DNA of 64,000 nucleotides from positions 310,001 through 374,000 of the forward strand of contig NZ_WIDQ01000003.1 in NCBI RefSeq assembly GCF_009495745.1. The letters are read 5' to 3'. The notes under the pieces were generated by a model that was given only the letters and a program-made list of their open reading frames with translations, searched no databases and was not told where the DNA came from. How positions within the stretch are numbered: position 1 is the stretch's first letter; every line of letters begins with the position of its first letter. The translations under genes and the position numbers were made by a program. Below, piece after piece: positions 43,572 through 51,739 of this stretch. Source of the DNA: Niveispirillum sp. SYP-B3756. Lineage in GTDB: Bacteria > Pseudomonadota > Alphaproteobacteria > Azospirillales > Azospirillaceae.

Positions 43572-44642
43572 ATGACGGATGCCCACCAGACCAGCGCCAG
43601 CGTGATTGAGGTTCTACCCCAGCACCGGTTTGATGAGGCGGCCCTGGCCGCCTTCCTGGACCGGCATCTGCCGGAAATACCCGGCCCCTGGCAGGTGGGC
43701 CAGTTCCAGGGCGGGCAATCCAACCCAACCTTCCTGCTGACCGCCACCGATGGCACAAAGCTGGTGCTGCGCAAGAAGCCGCCCGGCAAGCTGCTGCCCA
43801 GCGCCCACATGATAGAGCGGGAATATCGCATCATGCGGGCGCTCGCCGGCTCCGGCGTGCCGGTGCCCAATGCCCGGTTGATCTGTGATGATGAAGGGGT
43901 GATCGGCACGCCCTTTTACCTGATGGATCATATTGACGGGCGCGTCCTGTCGGATGTGGCGCTGGACGGGCTGCCCCCGGCTGAGGCCGCCGCCACCTAT
44001 GATGCGATGAACGCCACCCTGGCCGCCTTGCATAATGTCGATTGGCAGGCGGCGGGCCTGGGCGATTTCGGCAAGCCGGAAAACTATATCGCCCGGCAGG
44101 TCGACCGCTGGTCCAAGCAGTTCGTTGCAGCACGGGGGGATAGTGACATCCCCGCCATGGACCGGCTGATGGCATGGCTGCCCGCCCATGTGCCGGCAGG
44201 GGATGAAACCAGCATCGCCCATGGCGATTTCCGCCTGGGCAACCTGATGCTACACCCCAGCGAACCGCGCGTGCTGGCGGTGCTGGATTGGGAACTGTCC
44301 ACGCTGGGCCATCCCCTGTCCGATCTGGCCTATAATTGCATGGCCTATCACCTGCCGGCCGGCATCAAACAGTTCCCCGGTTTGGTCGGCGTCGATCTGG
44401 CGGCGCGGGGTATCCCGACAGAGGCGGACTATGTTGCCGCCTATTGCCGGCGCACCGGGCGTTCCGGCATTCCCGACTGGCCCTATTTCATGGCCTTCGC
44501 CTTCTTCCGCATCACCGCCATTTGCCAGGGCGTCTATGCCCGTGCGCTGGCGGGCAATGCGGCGGATCGGCGGGCGCTCGCCTATGGGGAGGTGGCGCGG
44601 GCCGCCGCTGAAACCGGCTGGAAATTCATTTCCGACAAATAG
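43572..44642 (+). CDS. Aminoglycoside-phosphotransferase-fold kinase, ACAD10/11 N-domain-like
   Basis: About 356 residues from the ATG at 43572 (GGGGAG ten bases upstream; a GTG at 43563 abuts it). The kinase signatures are GGQSNPTFLLT, KLVLRKKPPGKLLPSAH, the catalytic HGDFRLGNLMLH and the metal-binding VLDWELSTLGHPLSDLAY. This is the ACAD10/11 kinase group, not antibiotic kinases. Related proteins phosphorylate the 4-hydroxyl of 4-hydroxyacyl-CoAs, as with LvaA in levulinate catabolism. Two SDRs upstream and a PsrA-like site support acyl-CoA chemistry. Repeat copy 5 starts directly at its stop. Confidence 0.85.
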   Translation: MTDAHQTSASVIEVLPQHRFDEAALAAFLDRHLPEIPGPWQVGQFQGGQSNPTFLLTATDGTKLVLRKKPPGKLLPSAHMIEREYRIMRALAGSGVPVPNARLICDDEGVIGTPFYLMDHIDGRVLSDVALDGLPPAEAAATYDAMNATLAALHNVDWQAAGLGDFGKPENYIARQVDRWSKQFVAARGDSDIPAMDRLMAWLPAHVPAGDETSIAHGDFRLGNLMLHPSEPRVLAVLDWELSTLGHPLSDLAYNCMAYHLPAGIKQFPGLVGVDLAARGIPTEADYVAAYCRRTGRSGIPDWPYFMAFAFFRITAICQGVYARALAGNAADRRALAYGEVARAAAETGWKFISDK

Positions 44643-44706
44643 TACCTATCCGTGGCGGATAGGAGGCTGGCGACCGCCAGCCCGGCGCCGTGAGGGACAT
44701 TGGTAT
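44643..44706 (+). repeat. Structured interspersed repeat, copy 5 (internally deleted)
   Basis: A 64-base derivative with ends TACC and GGTAT. It keeps hairpin 1 (CCTATCCG-TGG-CGGATAGG, 44645-44663) and hairpin 2 (GGCTGGC-GACC-GCCAGCC, 44665-44682, identical to copy 4), then jumps to CGGCGCCGTGAGGG and the right end. Hairpins 3 and 4 and most of 5 are missing. Confidence 0.82.
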
Positions 44707-44725
44707 AGAAGGCGTCGCGGGGCGT

Positions 44726-46459
44726 TCAGCCCTGCGGCACCAGTGATTTATCCACCAGCCCAGACTCCACCATGGCACTGCAAAGCTTGAAATAGGCGTC
44801 GCGCCGTTCCTGCGCACCGGGGAAACGTTCCAGATAATTCAAGATGAATTCCGGTCGTTTCAGCGCCTGGGTCAGTTGATCACCCGCCAGTTGACGCGCC
44901 CGCCCCTCCGGCAGACCGCCACACAGGCGGATGATAGCCAGGATGCGGTCGGTATAGTTCATCGTCTGGCTGCTGAGGATTTCGGTGCGGATATTCTCAA
45001 AAATCGCCGTGTCGAGAATATCCAGCATCTCCCGCCGCAAGCCCACCGGCATCCCGGACATGGCAACCCGGCGGGCCAGGGTTGCCAGCGTCTTGATCGC
45101 CTCCAGCCGGCTGCCCTCTTCCCGGATAATATCCTCCGGGGCGATCAGCGGGCGCAGATATGTCGCAATCTTGGCCTTGGGCGCATCACCCGGTGCACTT
45201 TCGGCCAGGCTCAGCACGGTTTCGGCGCGGGTCAGGGTGCTGCGGATCGGCCCGATCAGTTCCGACATGGCTTCGGGCTGGATCAGGCGATCCGCGCGCT
45301 GGGACAAAGCCTCCAGCACCTCCTCATCCCGCGCCAGCGCCGGGGCCTTGCGCCGCAGATGGGTCAACACCTCCACCGTGGCCTGCATCTCATCCCGGAT
45401 GCCGCGATCACTGCGCAGGGGCAATCTTGCGTGCAGGTGACGCAACAGGCCCAGCCGCAGTTCCGCCAGGGTGCGGGGCAGCGCGCCATCCGCCAGCAGG
45501 GTGGACAGGGCGCGCACGCCGGGCAACTGCACCCCACCTTCGCGGGCCAGATTGCCGACATAAAGATCAATGGCTTTCAAGACCAGATCCAGGCGCGTCG
45601 TCTCCTGTCCCGCCAACTCCTTCAAGGCGAAGGGGGAAGCCAGAATTTCCGCCGCCAGACTATCCAGCAGCCGCATTTCGTGGCTGTTCAGCGCCGGATT
45701 GGCCAGTTGGAACAGCCGGTCCAGCTTTTCCACCCAACTCTTGGTATCCGCCAAATAGGCGGCCAAGGCGCGGTACAGGGCCGGCACCAGCTGATCCGCC
45801 GGCCCCTTATAAGCATCGAACAGGGCCGGCAGGCCACCAGGCCCAATGGCCAGGGCCGGCCCGGCCTTGGCATTGCGCAGCAGCCGGGCCAAACCATTAT
45901 CGGCCAGCGCCATCAATTCCTTCATACGCGACACGGCCGTCTGCTTGGTGCCGCGCACCTGGATGGAGGCCAGGCGCTGAAGCGCGCCCTGCACCACTGT
46001 GCCCGCCCCGTCCAGCGCCTTGGCATGGACCTCATAGGTCAGCACTTCCAGCGGGGTCAGCCGCTTTTCATCCAGATATTTGCTGAAGAAGACGCGCATC
46101 ACCTGTCGCTGCACATCACCCAGCACATCATCAGGCTGGTCGCACCAGGAGGCATCGCGGCCCGGATTGGCCCGCGCCAGCGGATCAGCCTCCTGCACGC
46201 CGGCGCGCAGCCGCTTCACCATGGTAACGGTGGTGGTGAATTCATGGTCGATATAGTCAGTGCGCCGCACCAGACGGATGCCATCCACCTCCGCCCGCTG
46301 CACCAGCATGGCTGCCGACGGTTCCAGCTGACGCAGGTCAGGTGATTCCCGCACGACAAGCCAAGTGTCGCCGTGAAAGCTATGCAGCTCGAAGACCGTA
46401 CGGACGGTTCCGATTAATTTGTCTTTATCCACAGACAATGCCCAGAAATGACCGTCCAT
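44726..46459 (-). CDS. Large all-helical protein of unknown function (577 residues)
   Basis: I do not recognise a family. The first 85 residues look beta-rich (MDGHFWALSVDKDKLIGTVR, TWLVVRESPDL, RLVRRTDYIDHE). The rest is strongly helical with many Leu/Ala/Arg heptad-like runs, for example ALFDAYKGPADQLVPALYRA. There is no signal peptide or membrane helix, so it is probably cytoplasmic. The C-terminus (NYTDRILAIIRLCGGLPEGR, FPGAQERRDAYFKL) looks conserved in character. It lies 83 bases from repeat copy 5 and stands alone on the minus strand, 136 bases after the GNAT gene. Base composition matches the window. Confidence 0.65.
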   Translation of the reverse strand: MDGHFWALSVDKDKLIGTVRTVFELHSFHGDTWLVVRESPDLRQLEPSAAMLVQRAEVDGIRLVRRTDYIDHEFTTTVTMVKRLRAGVQEADPLARANPGRDASWCDQPDDVLGDVQRQVMRVFFSKYLDEKRLTPLEVLTYEVHAKALDGAGTVVQGALQRLASIQVRGTKQTAVSRMKELMALADNGLARLLRNAKAGPALAIGPGGLPALFDAYKGPADQLVPALYRALAAYLADTKSWVEKLDRLFQLANPALNSHEMRLLDSLAAEILASPFALKELAGQETTRLDLVLKAIDLYVGNLAREGGVQLPGVRALSTLLADGALPRTLAELRLGLLRHLHARLPLRSDRGIRDEMQATVEVLTHLRRKAPALARDEEVLEALSQRADRLIQPEAMSELIGPIRSTLTRAETVLSLAESAPGDAPKAKIATYLRPLIAPEDIIREEGSRLEAIKTLATLARRVAMSGMPVGLRREMLDILDTAIFENIRTEILSSQTMNYTDRILAIIRLCGGLPEGRARQLAGDQLTQALKRPEFILNYLERFPGAQERRDAYFKLCSAMVESGLVDKSLVPQG

Positions 46460-46595
46460 CGGACCGCATAACCGCTTTACGCGAAGGGCGCGAAGTGTCA
46501 GCGGAAAACCGAAAGCATTTTGCTCAATTCCTCAGACGAGGTAAACAGGGTAATACGCATTTCGGCCAGCCGCTCAGGGCTGGGCTAATTTCTTG

Positions 46596-47057
46596 TCAGG
46601 GGCAGCTGGGCAGCCGTGCCATCACCCGGTCAGGCTCCACCAGACCGGAAAAGCCGAATTGCCGGTACAAGTCATGGGCATCGGCGGTGAATAACAGCCA
46701 GCGCCGCACCGTCCGCCAGGCTGGAATGCCGGTGACGGTGCCGACCAGGAACTTGCCCAAACCCAACCCGCGCAAGCCAGGCTCGATCCAGACATCGGCC
46801 AGATAGGCGAGCGACACCTGATCTGTGATCACCCGGCAATAGCCGACCTGACGGCCATCGGGCGCATAAAGTCCGAAAGGAATGCTGTGGGCAGCCGCCA
46901 TCTCCACCGCTTGTCGGCTGATCCCTGGCGACCAATAGCTGGCCGCCAGGGAGCGGTGGATAAAGTCGAAATCCAGCCTTTCGCGGTCGCTGGCAATGAC
47001 ATAGCCATCGTCACGCCGGCAGTGCCAATCGGCAGGCGGGAAGCGACCTTCAAACAT
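46596..47057 (-). CDS. GNAT-family N-acetyltransferase
   Basis: About 153 residues from the ATG at 47057. The acetyl-CoA-binding segment reads DVWIEPGLRGLGLGKFLVG and the C-terminus has LYRQFGFSGL. The N-terminal half (HRSLAASYWSPGISRQAVEM, SIPFGLYA) fits the YfbJ-like group of small GNATs. The start overlaps the phzF-like stop by eight bases. It is the last gene of a LysE-GNAT-PhzF-GNAT unit. Substrate unknown. Confidence 0.85.
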   Translation of the reverse strand: MFEGRFPPADWHCRRDDGYVIASDRERLDFDFIHRSLAASYWSPGISRQAVEMAAAHSIPFGLYAPDGRQVGYCRVITDQVSLAYLADVWIEPGLRGLGLGKFLVGTVTGIPAWRTVRRWLLFTADAHDLYRQFGFSGLVEPDRVMARLPSCP

Positions 47058-47832
47058 GGATATTGCCTTCCAGATACAGCACGGCGTGGCCGGCAATCTG
47101 CACCCGCTGCCCCTCCATCCGGCACCAGAGCTGACCGCCACGGGCGGAAATCTGCCGGGCGGTCAGCTCAGGTTTGCCCAGCCGATCGGCCCAATAGGGG
47201 ATCAAGGTGCAATGGGCCGAGCCGGTCACCGGATCTTCCGCAATACCAACGCTGGGGGCAAAGAAGCGGGAAACGAAATCAACATCGTCGCCGGGGGCGG
47301 TGATGATGATTTTCCGACCCGTGCGGGCCAGGGTGGCAAAGTCCGGCTTTACCGCCGCCACCTGTTCCGCCCGGTCATAAACCAGCATCAGATCGCGGGC
47401 GGCAAAGGCGGCCGGTGGCGGTGCCGCCCCCAAGGCTGCCAGCACATCCGCCGGCACCTCTGCCGCTACACCCGGCCGGGCGGGGAAATCCAGGCTGAAG
47501 CGCTCCCCCTGACGCGTGACGCGGAGTTCCCCCGCCACCTGGGTGGAAAAGCGGATCAGCCCTGCCCCCGGTTTCAGAAAATGCGAGATGACAAAGGCAC
47601 TGGCCAGCGTGGCATGGCCGCACAGGTCGATTTCCGCCTCCGGGGTGAACCAGCGGATGGCCCAATCATCCCCGTCGGGCAGGATGAAGGCGGTCTCGGC
47701 CAGATTATTCTCCGCCGCGATCTTCTGCATCACCGTTTCCGGCAGCCATTGCGACAGGGGCACCACGGCGGCGGGGTTGCCGGCAAAAAGCTGATCGGTG
47801 AAAGCATCCACCTGATAAAGGGGCAAGCGCAT
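47050..47832 (-). CDS. PhzF-family isomerase/epimerase
   Basis: A 260-residue PhzF-like protein. The N-terminus is LYQVDAFTDQLFAGNPAAV, the conserved acid is Glu46 in NNLAETAFIL, and DLCGHATLASAFVI and DPVTGSAHC mark the two pseudo-symmetric halves. The family catalyses isomerisations through a conserved glutamate; most bacterial members have no known substrate. It sits between two GNAT genes in a short operon headed by a LysE exporter, which suggests handling of an amino-acid-like compound. Confidence 0.88.
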   Translation of the reverse strand: MRLPLYQVDAFTDQLFAGNPAAVVPLSQWLPETVMQKIAAENNLAETAFILPDGDDWAIRWFTPEAEIDLCGHATLASAFVISHFLKPGAGLIRFSTQVAGELRVTRQGERFSLDFPARPGVAAEVPADVLAALGAAPPPAAFAARDLMLVYDRAEQVAAVKPDFATLARTGRKIIITAPGDDVDFVSRFFAPSVGIAEDPVTGSAHCTLIPYWADRLGKPELTARQISARGGQLWCRMEGQRVQIAGHAVLYLEGNIHV

Positions 47833-47849
47833 CTTGAGACCTCACAGGA

Positions 47850-48281
47850 TCAGAGATTGGTGAAATCGAAGGCATTCTCCAGCCGGGCCAACCCCGCTTT
47901 GGGGTAATAGCCCATGGCGGCGGGGGCAGAGAGCAGCAGGCAGCGCAGTGGCCGCCCGCCATCATCGGCAATGTCGCGGCTGGCGGCATCGCGGGTTTCC
48001 CGCATCAGGCGCCGACCGATGCCCCTGCCTTGCCAAGCTTTGTCCACCGCCAGGTCAGAGAGATAGCAGCAGAAGGAAAAATCGGTGACGGCACGCGCCA
48101 CCCCCACCAGCAGCCCCTCGGCACGGGCGGTGACGATCAGGTTGGCATGGCGCAGCATGGCATCGATGCGGGCAGGATCATCCACCGGTCGCCGCTCGGC
48201 CAAACCGGAGCGACGCAGCACATCAATGAATTCAGCCGTGCGCAGGCGGGTTTCAACGGCATAGAGGATGTTGGGTTGCAT
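47850..48281 (-). CDS. GNAT-family N-acetyltransferase (second)
   Basis: About 143 residues. I chose the ATG at 48281, with GGAGG eight bases upstream; an ATG at 48296 overlaps the LysE stop as TGATG and is an alternative. The acetyl-CoA motif is LAVDKAWQGRGIGRRLMRET, preceded by FCCYLSDLAV, and the C-terminus ends GYYPKAGLARLENAFDF. It follows lysE and precedes phzF with 17 bases between. Substrate unknown. Confidence 0.85.
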   Translation of the reverse strand: MQPNILYAVETRLRTAEFIDVLRRSGLAERRPVDDPARIDAMLRHANLIVTARAEGLLVGVARAVTDFSFCCYLSDLAVDKAWQGRGIGRRLMRETRDAASRDIADDGGRPLRCLLLSAPAAMGYYPKAGLARLENAFDFTNL

Positions 48282-48295
48282 CTTCTGAACCTCCA

Positions 48296-48913
48296 TCACG
48301 ACACCAGCAGCAACAGGGCGCTGGCGGCGGTGGCCAGTCCCAGGGCACCGTTGAACAGGCGCAACCGCCTGTCATCGCGCAGCCAGCGCCCCACCCCTTG
48401 CCCGAACAAGGCCCAGACCAGGGTGCAGGGCATTCCGACAAACAGGAACATGCCCGTCACCGTCAGGATGCTGCCCCATTCCCCCAGTTCCGGAATGCGG
48501 AAGGTGGCGTGAGAGGAAATCGCCATGGCCAGCCCCTTGGGATTGATGAACTGGAAGGCCGTCGCCTGCCAGAAGCTGAGCGGGCGCGACCGCGTTCCCG
48601 CCTCTGCCCGACCTGCAGTGCCAATCTTCCAGGCCAGATACAGCAGATAGGCCATGCCAGCCCATTTCAGCACCACGGCCAGCAGCGGCACGGCGCGCAT
48701 CAAACTTTCGCCACCGATCCCCGCCAGGAAGACCAGCCCGATGAAACCGACGACAATGCCCGCCATGTTGGGCAAGGTCCGACGGAAGCCGAAGGTAGCC
48801 CCGCTGGCCGCCAGAATCATATTGTTCGGTCCGGGCGTGATGGATGTGGCGATACAATAGGCGGCCAGCGCCAAGATATGTTCAATAAGGCCGTCGGTGA
48901 CAGGATCATTCAT
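48296..48913 (-). CDS. LysE/RhtB-family amino acid exporter
   Basis: A 205-residue membrane protein with about six helices, from the ATG at 48913 (GGGGG five bases upstream). The family signature is ATSITPGPNNMILAASGATF; QFINPKGLAMAIS is also typical. It exports amino acids or related metabolites. It is divergent from a MocR-type regulator with matching palindromes on both sides of the gap, a common regulator-exporter pair. It is the first gene of the minus-strand operon. Confidence 0.9.
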   Translation of the reverse strand: MNDPVTDGLIEHILALAAYCIATSITPGPNNMILAASGATFGFRRTLPNMAGIVVGFIGLVFLAGIGGESLMRAVPLLAVVLKWAGMAYLLYLAWKIGTAGRAEAGTRSRPLSFWQATAFQFINPKGLAMAISSHATFRIPELGEWGSILTVTGMFLFVGMPCTLVWALFGQGVGRWLRDDRRLRLFNGALGLATAASALLLLVS

Positions 48914-48925
48914 CTGAGCCCCCTG

Positions 48926-48941
48926 ATTGTCACCATACAAT
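48926..48941. promoter_or_regulatory. Operator near lysE: ATTGT-N6-ACAAT
   Basis: ATTGT CACCAT ACAAT is a palindrome 13 bases before the lysE start. Read on the minus strand, ATTGTATGGTGACAAT nearly matches the site at 49055-49071 (ATTGTATTGGTTACAAT). The pair probably binds the MocR product. Confidence 0.55.
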
Positions 48942-49054
48942 CCTTCCATCATCCACCGGCATTGCGCTGCGACATTCCTGCAACGCAGATCCATGCCCCT
49001 TGAAGCCATCTGATCACCGGCATAATATCGGGACAATCATCAGGCAATCGACAG

Positions 49055-49071
49055 ATTGTATTGGTTACAAT
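49055..49071. promoter_or_regulatory. Operator near mocR: ATTGTA-N5-TACAAT
   Basis: ATTGTA TTGGT TACAAT has perfect 6-base arms, 22 bases before the MocR start at 49094. It is the second copy of the site at 48926-48941, about 130 bases away. Confidence 0.58.
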
Positions 49072-49093
49072 TATCCAGACCGGACAGAAAATC

Positions 49094-50509
49094 ATGAACC
49101 AGCCCGCGACAATCGCCTGGCGCCCCGCCTTGGAAGGCCGGTCCGGTCCGCTTTACCGCGCCATTGCCACCGCCCTGTCCGACGATATCGCCGCCGGTCG
49201 GCTGGCGCCGGGCACCCGCCTGCCCACCCACCGCGATCTGGCCTGGGAGTTGAAGGTGACGGTGGGCACCATCACCCGCGCCTATCAGGAGGCGGAGCGG
49301 CTGGGCCTGATCGGGGGGGAGGTCGGGCGCGGCACCTTTGTGCGCGACCCGCGCCGCCTGCTGGAACCGGTTTCAGAGCAGGGCGGGTTGCTGGCGCTGG
49401 GGGGCCTGATCGATCTGTCGGTCAATGCGTCGGCGCTGTGGAATGATGGGGTGGCCTTGACCACGGCCACCATGGCGGTGGCACAGCAGCCGGACCTGCT
49501 GGACCTGATGTCCTATCAGACGCCCATGGGCCATCCAAGGCTGCGCGCCAGTATCGCCAGCTGGCTGGCGGAAAGTGCCGGGCTGGAAAGCTCCCATAAT
49601 CAAATCCTGCTGGCCACCGGCGGCCAGGGGGCGATGCACGCCGCCCTGGCCGCGGTCACCCACCCGGGTGACGCGCTGCTGGTCGAACAGTTGACCTATC
49701 CCGGCATCCGCTCCCTGGCCCTGCATCTGGGGCTGCGGCTGATCCCGGTGGCGATGGATGGGGACGGGCTGCTGCCCGATGCGGTGGAACAGGCGGCGCG
49801 CAACCATGGGGCGCATGTGCTCTATTGTATGCCGACCCTGCAGAACCCGACCACCATTACCATGCCGCTGGAACGCCGCCGGGCCCTGGTGGATGTCGCC
49901 CGGCGCATCGGCCTGATGCTGGTGGAAGATGATGTTTATGGCTTCCTGAAATCCCCCTCAGTGCCCACTCTGGCCAGCCTGGGGCCGGATGTGACGCTGC
50001 ATGTCTCCAGCGTCTCCAAAAGCCTGTTTCCCGGTCTGCGCACCGGCTATGTCGTCGCCCCCCGCCCGCTGCTGGACCGGCTGGCGACGGTGCTGCGGGC
50101 GACCGTGCTGACGCCGGCCCATCTGGGCATGGTGGTGACGGCGGAATTGATCGATAGCGGCGAAGCCAGCCGCATCGCCGCCCGCCGCCGCCAGCAGGTG
50201 GCTGACCGCCAGCATCTGGCCCGCGCCATCCTGGATGGCGACCGGCTGGCTTATTCCGACCCGGATGTCACCCATCTCTGGCTGCCTTTGCCCGACCATA
50301 TCCGGCGAGAAGATCTGGTGCGGGTGGCCTTGGAACGCGGCGTGAAGATCACCCCGGCCGATGCCTTCGCCGCCGGCCGGGGGGAGATTGCCAATGCGGT
50401 GCGCATCTGCCTGCTGGGGGTGGAGCAGGAAAGCACCCTGGAAAAGGGGCTGGATATTCTCTCCACCCTGATTGAACACCCGGTGGCCAGCAGTGCGGCA
50501 CTGGTTTAA
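49094..50509 (+). CDS. MocR-type regulator (GntR HTH plus aminotransferase domain)
   Basis: About 471 residues from the ATG at 49094. Residues about 15-85 are a GntR winged helix (PLYRAIATALSDDIAAGRLA, PGTRLPTHRDLAWELKV). Residues about 110-465 are a class I aminotransferase-like domain with the PLP lysine in VSSVSKSLFPGLRTGYVVAP. MocR proteins sense PLP or amino-acid adducts and regulate adjacent genes. It is divergent from lysE. Its last four bases overlap the convergent DUF3293 gene. Confidence 0.9.
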   Translation: MNQPATIAWRPALEGRSGPLYRAIATALSDDIAAGRLAPGTRLPTHRDLAWELKVTVGTITRAYQEAERLGLIGGEVGRGTFVRDPRRLLEPVSEQGGLLALGGLIDLSVNASALWNDGVALTTATMAVAQQPDLLDLMSYQTPMGHPRLRASIASWLAESAGLESSHNQILLATGGQGAMHAALAAVTHPGDALLVEQLTYPGIRSLALHLGLRLIPVAMDGDGLLPDAVEQAARNHGAHVLYCMPTLQNPTTITMPLERRRALVDVARRIGLMLVEDDVYGFLKSPSVPTLASLGPDVTLHVSSVSKSLFPGLRTGYVVAPRPLLDRLATVLRATVLTPAHLGMVVTAELIDSGEASRIAARRRQQVADRQHLARAILDGDRLAYSDPDVTHLWLPLPDHIRREDLVRVALERGVKITPADAFAAGRGEIANAVRICLLGVEQESTLEKGLDILSTLIEHPVASSAALV

Positions 50510-50937
50510 ACTGCCAGCGTGGTGAACATCAGATGGGCCGGCTGGCCCTGGCCCTGCCAGACAATGGCATATTGCCCCAGCATTTCCGCCAGTTGCAGCG
50601 CATCGAACGGGGCCAGATCGAAAATGGCAAAGCCCTTTTCCACCGGCCAGTCCTTGGATGCCGGTCGGAACTCCGCCGGCAGATAATCCAGGTCTTCGTC
50701 TTCCAGAATATCCCGCAGCTTGGCGGTCGCCTTCTCATTCGCCTCAGCACTGGCGGGCTTGGATTTCGGGTTCCAGGCGGTGACGAAGACAATTTCCGCC
50801 GATCCGCGCTTTTCCAGCAGGGCGTCGATCTCCCCATTCAGGGCCATCACGCGGGCGCTGGCGCTGCGCTTGCCCTCCAGCACGACATAGGATGTCGCCT
50901 GATAGGCATCCAGCAATTTAGCGTCAATCCGGCTCAT
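50506..50937 (-). CDS. DUF3293 protein
   Basis: A 143-residue protein. AYQATSYVV near the N-terminus and FVTAWNPKSKPASAEANEKA fit DUF3293, a small family of unknown function usually of 130-160 residues. No catalytic motif is evident. Its ATG overlaps the thiD stop (ATGA), so it is probably the last gene of the glmM-thiD unit. It is tail-to-tail with mocR. Confidence 0.75.
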   Translation of the reverse strand: MSRIDAKLLDAYQATSYVVLEGKRSASARVMALNGEIDALLEKRGSAEIVFVTAWNPKSKPASAEANEKATAKLRDILEDEDLDYLPAEFRPASKDWPVEKGFAIFDLAPFDALQLAEMLGQYAIVWQGQGQPAHLMFTTLAV

Positions 50938-51734
50938 GCGAAGGCCCTCACGGTATGGCTGTGATTCAAGGGGCCATGCCCCTGGCCGTAACCCGGCGCA
51001 GTGCGGATGGCGATATCGACATAGCGACGCGCCCGCGCCACGGCCGCCACCACATCCAGCCCCTGGGCCAGTCCGGTGGCGATGGCAGAGGCCAGGGTAC
51101 AGCCGGTGCCATGGGTGTGGCGGGTATTCAACCGCTCTCCCTGGAAAGCGTGCTCCCCGTCCGCCGTCAGCAACAGGTCGGTCAGCACCGGGCCTTCCAT
51201 ATGGCCGCCCTTCATCAGCACGGCCCTGGCCCCGCGCGCCAGCAGGTCACGCCCGGCGCGGCGCATATCCTCAATCGTGCGGATGTCCAGCCCGGTCAGG
51301 GCCTCGGCCTCCGGCACATTGGGGGTCAGCACGCTGGCCAGCGGCAGCAGGCGGGTCAGCACGGCATCCGTGGCGTCCATATCCAGCAGCCGGTGCCCCC
51401 CCTTGGCCACCATCACCGGGTCCGCCACCAGCTTCACACCCGGTGCGCGCGCCGCCAGCGTGTCGGCCACGGCATGGATCACCTCCGCCGTGGCCAGCAT
51501 CCCGGTTTTCACCGCATCGGCCCCCAGATCGGCCAGCACCAGTTCCATCTGCTGCACCAGGAACGGTACCGGCACCGTGTGGATGCCATGGACGCCATGG
51601 GTATCCTGCGCCGTCAGCGCGGTAATGGCGGTCATGGCATAGCCATCCAGGGCGGTGACGGCCTTGATATCGGCCTGAATGCCCGCGCCGCCGCCACTGT
51701 CCGACCCGGCGACGATCAGAACCCGTCCCTGCAT
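50934..51734 (-). CDS. thiD: Hydroxymethylpyrimidine/phosphomethylpyrimidine kinase
   Basis: A 266-residue ribokinase-fold kinase. The N-terminus VLIVAGSDSGGGAGIQADIK is the ThiD signature; the C-terminal anion hole is in HTHGTGCTLASAIATGLAQG. It phosphorylates HMP and HMP-phosphate in thiamine synthesis. It follows glmM with a 5-base gap and is coupled to the DUF3293 gene. Confidence 0.93.
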   Translation of the reverse strand: MQGRVLIVAGSDSGGGAGIQADIKAVTALDGYAMTAITALTAQDTHGVHGIHTVPVPFLVQQMELVLADLGADAVKTGMLATAEVIHAVADTLAARAPGVKLVADPVMVAKGGHRLLDMDATDAVLTRLLPLASVLTPNVPEAEALTGLDIRTIEDMRRAGRDLLARGARAVLMKGGHMEGPVLTDLLLTADGEHAFQGERLNTRHTHGTGCTLASAIATGLAQGLDVVAAVARARRYVDIAIRTAPGYGQGHGPLNHSHTVRAFA

Positions 51735-51739
51735 TGCCC

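Noticed and set aside
43572-44642. Antibiotic-resistance aminoglycoside phosphotransferase
   Set aside because: The kinase fold is shared, but the GGQSNPTFLL and LRKKPPGKLLPSAH motifs and linked SDRs match the ACAD10/11 group.
44643-44706. Possible small tRNA-like gene after the kinase gene
   Set aside because: The hairpins do not form a cloverleaf, there is no anticodon arm or TTCGA T-loop, and the sequence aligns to the interspersed repeat family.
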